DNA of 64,000 bases from Prauserella alba (GTDB taxonomy: Bacteria; Actinomycetota; Actinomycetes; Mycobacteriales; Pseudonocardiaceae): positions 1,786,841-1,850,840 of the forward strand of contig NZ_JAMTCH010000003.1 in the NCBI RefSeq assembly GCF_024171735.1. Reading direction: 5' to 3'. The notes beneath the pieces were generated by a model. It was not told the origin of the DNA. It ran no database searches and saw only the letters and a list, made by a program, of their open reading frames with translations. Made by a program: the position numbers and the translations under genes. Shown here piece after piece: positions 60,733 through 64,000 of the stretch (the first letter of the stretch is position 1; each line of letters opens with the position of its first letter).

Positions 60733-62346
60733 TCATTCGTCGTCCTTCTCGTCCTTCTTCTCGTCGGCCTTGTCCTCGCCCTTCTTGTTCTCGCGCTTCT
60801 TCTCGTCCTTCTCGCCCTCGCCGCTCCCGCCGTCACCCTTCCCCTTGAGGTCGCGGGTGCTGAGGACCTCGTCGGTGTCGATCAGCGGGTCGCCGGCGGC
60901 GGACACGGTCATCCCCAGGCGGTGCATCTCGCGGGTCCGGTCGCCGTCGGTGGTCTCGAAGTCCAGCCGGACCTTGACGGTCTCGTCACCGACGGCGCGA
61001 GGGCCGCCGCTGATCTCGACCTTCTCGATGCCGTCCCAGAATTCCCCGTACTGCTCCTTGCCCTGGGCGTGCAACGTCGGGCCGAGCGAGCCCCACGCGG
61101 TGTCGGCATCGTCCGGCACCAGCGCGTAGTAACGCGCGACGGCCGCCTCCAACTCGGCCCGCGACGGCTGCGGCCGCGTGCTCGTGGCCGGCGTCTCCAC
61201 GGACCGGGATACCGAGGCGGGAGCGGATGTCCCCGGCGACGCTCCCGCCTCCGAACCGGATGCGCCTACCGTGCGCACGAGGATCTCGGACACCAGCACG
61301 CCGGCGGCCACGGCCGCGAGGACCGCGGCGGCGACGAGAGCGATCCGCGTGCGATCCCGTCCCGGTCGCTCCGGCTCGACGGTGGGTAGCCCGACGCGGG
61401 TCGCCGGTCGCTGCTGCGCGGCGGACACGGTCGTCGCTGCCGGGGCGACCGCGGGCGTGGCGGGCATCGGCGCGGTCACCGGAGCGACCGCGGGCACGGT
61501 GGCAGGTTCGAGTTGCGGAGCCGCCCCGGCCGCCACCGCGCGCAGTGCGGCCTCGACCTCCACCATGGCCGGCCGCTCGGCCGCATCCTGGTGCAGCATC
61601 GCCTGGAGCGGCCCCGTCAACGGCCCCGCCTGGCGCGGCGGCGTCGCGGCAGAGGTGGCCACCTTGTGCAGCAGCGCGATCTCGTTGTCCAGGGTGCCGA
61701 ACGGCGGGCCGCCCTCGACCAGTGAGTACAGCGTCGCGCCGAGGGAGAACACGTCGGAAGGCGGCCCGGGGTCTGCTCCTCGCGCCGCCTCCGGCGACAG
61801 GTACGCGGGCGTGCCCGCGAACAGGCCGGTGCTGGTCAACGTGACGTCCCCTGCGGCGCGCGAGATACCGAAGTCGGTGATCTTCGCGGTGCCGTCCTCG
61901 GCGATGAGCACGTTGCCCGGTTTCACGTCCCGGTGCACGACCCCGGCGGCGTGCGCGGCACCGAGCGCCGAGGCCACCTGCGCACCGAGTCGCGCCACCT
62001 CGGCGGGCGGGAGCAGCCGCCCACCGGCGAGCAGGTCGGCCATGCTGCGGGACGGCAGGAACTCCATCACCAGCACCGGCTGGCCCTCGTCCTCGGCGAC
62101 GTTGTAGACGGTGATCGCGTTCGGATGCTGCAGCCTTGCGGCCATGCGCCCCTCGCGGAACGCACGCTGCCGCGCCGTCTCGGCCTCGCGCTGGTTCAGC
62201 CCTGGCGGCAGCAGGAGTTGTTTGACCGCCACCGTCCGGTCCAGCCGTTCATCGACCGCCCGCCAGACCACTCCCATCGCACCGGCGCCGATCCGGGAAC
62301 GCAGACGATAACGGTCCGCAATCAAACGGCCTTCGTCGTCACTCAA
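60733..62346 (-). CDS. Membrane-anchored Ser/Thr protein kinase
   Basis: 537 aa. Kinase domain about 8-260: RSRIGAGAMGVVWRAV (Gly loop), AVKQLLL (Lys), VVHRDVKPGNVL (catalytic loop), ITDFGISRAAG, GTPAYLSPE (activation loop end), SDVFSLGATLY. A Pro/Ala-rich linker, TM about 330-352 (LVAAAVLAAVAAGVLVSEIL), and an extracytoplasmic domain (about 400-490) of NTF2-like appearance follow, then a Lys/Glu/Asp-rich tail. No PASTA repeats. TTG at 62346 with AGGAG is favoured over GTG 62454, whose upstream shows no ribosome site. Confidence 0.88.
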   Translation of the reverse strand: MSDDEGRLIADRYRLRSRIGAGAMGVVWRAVDERLDRTVAVKQLLLPPGLNQREAETARQRAFREGRMAARLQHPNAITVYNVAEDEGQPVLVMEFLPSRSMADLLAGGRLLPPAEVARLGAQVASALGAAHAAGVVHRDVKPGNVLIAEDGTAKITDFGISRAAGDVTLTSTGLFAGTPAYLSPEAARGADPGPPSDVFSLGATLYSLVEGGPPFGTLDNEIALLHKVATSAATPPRQAGPLTGPLQAMLHQDAAERPAMVEVEAALRAVAAGAAPQLEPATVPAVAPVTAPMPATPAVAPAATTVSAAQQRPATRVGLPTVEPERPGRDRTRIALVAAAVLAAVAAGVLVSEILVRTVGASGSEAGASPGTSAPASVSRSVETPATSTRPQPSRAELEAAVARYYALVPDDADTAWGSLGPTLHAQGKEQYGEFWDGIEKVEISGGPRAVGDETVKVRLDFETTDGDRTREMHRLGMTVSAAGDPLIDTDEVLSTRDLKGKGDGGSGEGEKDEKKRENKKGEDKADEKKDEKDDE

Positions 62347-62538
62347 CGGCGGCTCCTGAGGTTCCGGCGAGCTACGGGGATCTGCATGGTCCGGACAGCG
62401 TAGAGGCCCCTGCCTCGGCGCACGGAACAACCGGGCAAGCACGCGGAAGATCACATCGTGCGCGGGCGGATCACTCGTCCGGCCGAACCCCGCGATCCCC
62501 CATCCGCTGGCGACGCCAAGTCACGAAGTGCCTGAAGA

Positions 62539-62556
62539 TCCACCCGAACGGGTGGA
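62539..62556. promoter_or_regulatory. Short inverted repeat upstream of the DUF6401 gene
   Basis: TCCACCCG and CGGGTGGA, perfect 8-bp arms with a 2-bp AA centre, 14 bp before the ATG at 62570. Its compact symmetry suggests a dimeric regulator site, or a hairpin covering the ribosome-binding region. No candidate regulator is adjacent. Confidence 0.4.
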
Positions 62557-62569
62557 TAGACTATGCGCC

Positions 62570-62935
62570 ATGGGTTGGTTGATGAACACGTGGCGGGAGT
62601 CTGCCGCCAGGCGGGAACTCACCGCGCTCACCGACCGGCTCGGCCGCATCGGCGCCGCACCCTCGCTGCTGCCGGTGGGCCGGCTGGCAGCGGTCGATCA
62701 GCACGCGGCCGCGATCCGCGACATTCTGACACTCGGCGCGGGCGGACTCTCCCAGGCCCAACTCGCCTACTACGCCCGCGGTGTCCATGACGCGGCCAGG
62801 GACTCCGGCTGGACGCCGCCCGCCGACGAGGGGGCCACCGCGGACTGGGTCACGCTCCGGCTGGCCGCCGTCTGCTTGCTGGCGACCGCGGGCGCCGCCG
62901 CAGGTGCGGACCTCGACCCGGCCCTGTTCTTCTGA
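62570..62935 (+). CDS. DUF6401-family small protein
   Basis: 121 aa, mainly alpha-helical. WRESAARRELTALTDRLGRIG, AAVDQHAAAIRDILTLG, LAYYARGVHDAARDSGW and WVTLRLAAVCLLATAGAAAGADLDP match DUF6401 proteins of actinomycetes, some found in natural-product loci. No membrane segment. ATG 62570 is preferred; the frame is open to GTG 62528. Stands alone between the kinase gene (divergent) and the channel gene (convergent). Function unknown. Confidence 0.7.
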   Translation: MGWLMNTWRESAARRELTALTDRLGRIGAAPSLLPVGRLAAVDQHAAAIRDILTLGAGGLSQAQLAYYARGVHDAARDSGWTPPADEGATADWVTLRLAAVCLLATAGAAAGADLDPALFF

Positions 62936-63122
62936 CCCACTCGACACCGCCGAATGCACGCCGGCCGAACCTGCCGGCCGGGCGGATCAGGCCGCCGTGA
63001 CCGGCCGTCTCGCCGCGGCTCCCGGGACCCGGCACACCCGCGGTCGCACACACGACGGCGGGTACGCCCCCGAAGGTCCTCGGGGACGCACCCGCCGCGG
63101 CGATGGAACTACTCGTGGGCGT

Positions 63123-63953
63123 TCACCTGGGGTAGTCGCCCGTGTCGGGCCGGGGCTGCTCGGACTGCATGCCCGATGCGCCCGGAGCCGTCGGAATCGG
63201 CCCGGTCGACGGCTCCTGCTGCGCGGTCGCGGCACCGGACTGGGCACGCATCGTGTCCTCGCGGCCACGCTGGTAGGCCTCGTCCGACCCGGCCGCCGCG
63301 GGCAGCTCCGACTCGGCCCTGCCGAGCCACCGCTCCCACCGTTGCTGCATCGGGCGCACCATGCCACCGCCGACGCCGACGACGATCACGCCGCCGACGG
63401 TCGCGAGCACCGTGATCAGGACCGGCGTCGTCACCGTGGTGGCCACACCCATCTGGTTCAGTGCGGCGATCACACCCAGCGCGACGATGAAGACCTGCGC
63501 CACCCTGGCCACGAAGTTGCCCCAGCTGAACGCGCCGAGCGCGGCGCCTGCGATGTCCTTCACCGCGTTGCCGATCGCGGCGGCGACCACCACGATCACG
63601 ATCGCGACCACGGCCATCGGCAGCCAGGCGACCACGTCGGCCAGGAGCGTGCTCACGGGGTTCGGACCGAAGACCGCAAAGGCCATCTGGAGTGCGATCA
63701 GCAGGACCGCGTAGTAGACGATGGCGGCGATCAGATCACTCGCGTCGTACTTCGAGCGTTCGAGCGCCCGCTTGATACCACCACGTTCGACCGCGCGATC
63801 GAAATGCAGCCGCTCGAGCACCATGTCGACGACCTTGCGCAGCGCCTTCGCCACGATCCAGCCGACGACGAGAATCACCAGGAACACGGCGAGGTTGGGC
63901 AAGAAGTTGATCACCGTGTCCAAGACGTTGCGGAATGAATCACCAATGTTCAT
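63123..63953 (-). CDS. MscS-like mechanosensitive channel-family membrane protein
   Basis: 276 aa with five predicted membrane segments: FLPNLAVFLVILVVGWIVAKALRKVV, ASDLIAAIVYYAVLLIALQMAF, VVAWLPMAVVAIVIVVVAAAIGNAVKDIAGAAL, and two more before the cytoplasmic tail. This is the TM-helix-repeat type (CmpX-like) without a beta domain. C-terminal about 70 aa is Gln/Pro/Ala-rich and disordered. ATG 63953 preferred. An inverted repeat at 63968-63996 precedes it. Confidence 0.82.
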   Translation of the reverse strand: MNIGDSFRNVLDTVINFLPNLAVFLVILVVGWIVAKALRKVVDMVLERLHFDRAVERGGIKRALERSKYDASDLIAAIVYYAVLLIALQMAFAVFGPNPVSTLLADVVAWLPMAVVAIVIVVVAAAIGNAVKDIAGAALGAFSWGNFVARVAQVFIVALGVIAALNQMGVATTVTTPVLITVLATVGGVIVVGVGGGMVRPMQQRWERWLGRAESELPAAAGSDEAYQRGREDTMRAQSGAATAQQEPSTGPIPTAPGASGMQSEQPRPDTGDYPR

Positions 63954-63967
63954 CGCCGGTACCATCC

Positions 63968-63996
63968 TTTCCGGGTGGTTGCGGACTACCCGGAAA
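63968..63996. promoter_or_regulatory. Inverted repeat upstream of the channel gene
   Basis: Perfect 9-bp arms TTTCCGGGT (63968-63976) and ACCCGGAAA (63988-63996) separated by 11 bp, 15 bp upstream of the ATG at 63953. It could be an operator, or a hairpin (A/T run at both ends) ending transcription of a gene beyond the window edge. Cannot be settled without the next bases. Confidence 0.4.
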
Positions 63997-64000
63997 ATGA

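Overview
The window is high-GC actinobacterial chromosome (roughly 70% G+C, many GTG starts, two likely TTG starts, many 4-nt ATGA/GTGA start-stop overlaps). The gene content (alkB-rubredoxin fusion, MetP/MetS, DUF6401, DUF6153, VanW and Ser/Thr kinase proteins, a selABCD locus) fits a soil actinomycete, most likely Pseudonocardiaceae; that placement is inference. I see no phage genes, insertion sequence or CRISPR array.

Layout. 1-2612: start of a probable citrate transporter and a divergent CitA/CitB-type two-component system. 2630-6145: TetR regulator and alkB alkane hydroxylase fused to rubredoxin, with a divergent LimB-like luciferase-type monooxygenase and an inverted repeat between them. 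6202-11818: acyl-CoA synthetase, alpha/beta hydrolase and MaoC-SCP2-like fusion in one operon, its TetR regulator, and an MHS-type transporter that shares an operator-like motif with the operon. 11909-13698: Old Yellow Enzyme and divergent Rrf2 regulator. 13750-15210: TylF-type methyltransferase with a long repeat-bearing leader. 15211-24655: divergent aromatic catabolic island. Leftward are a VOC dioxygenase, hydrolase, two-component flavin monooxygenase and carboxylesterase; rightward are two AraC regulators, a phenol-type FAD hydroxylase and hydroxyquinol 1,2-dioxygenase. 24723-28574: DesK/NarL-type two-component system and a MacB-like ABC transporter. 28689-29961: DUF6153 and DUF305 proteins, plausibly linked to copper.

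30216-34732: Cache-domain protein and FadR-type regulator, divergent from a sugar-lactone-type oxidase and an EutH transporter. 34935-39107: bioB-bioA-bioF-bioD behind two abutting BioQ-like operators. 39126-41274: MetP/MetS amino-acid transporter and tRNA-Leu(GAG). 41385-44493: M20 peptidase and lactate permease, the latter with an LldR-like operator overlapping its predicted promoter. 44965-48106: DrrAB-type ABC exporter, MOSC protein, HIT protein. 48171-51408: alpha/beta hydrolase, TetR, SDR (catalytic Lys replaced by Glu) and a tandem SMR pair. 51431-53663: repeat-tailed putative zinc protein, Nudix, PASTA-only protein, AlkB-type dioxygenase. 53705-57970: selenium locus selB, selA, tRNA-Sec and divergent selD. 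58017-63953: VanW-family protein, Ser/Thr kinase, DUF6401 protein, MscS-like channel.

The strongest systems-level signals are the shared TetR motif joining the MaoC-SCP2 operon to the MHS transporter, the compact EutH/oxidase/Cache/FadR locus, the double-ring-cleavage aromatic island, and the complete Sec machinery with no selenoprotein gene in view. Product names rest on reading motifs by eye; no database search was run.
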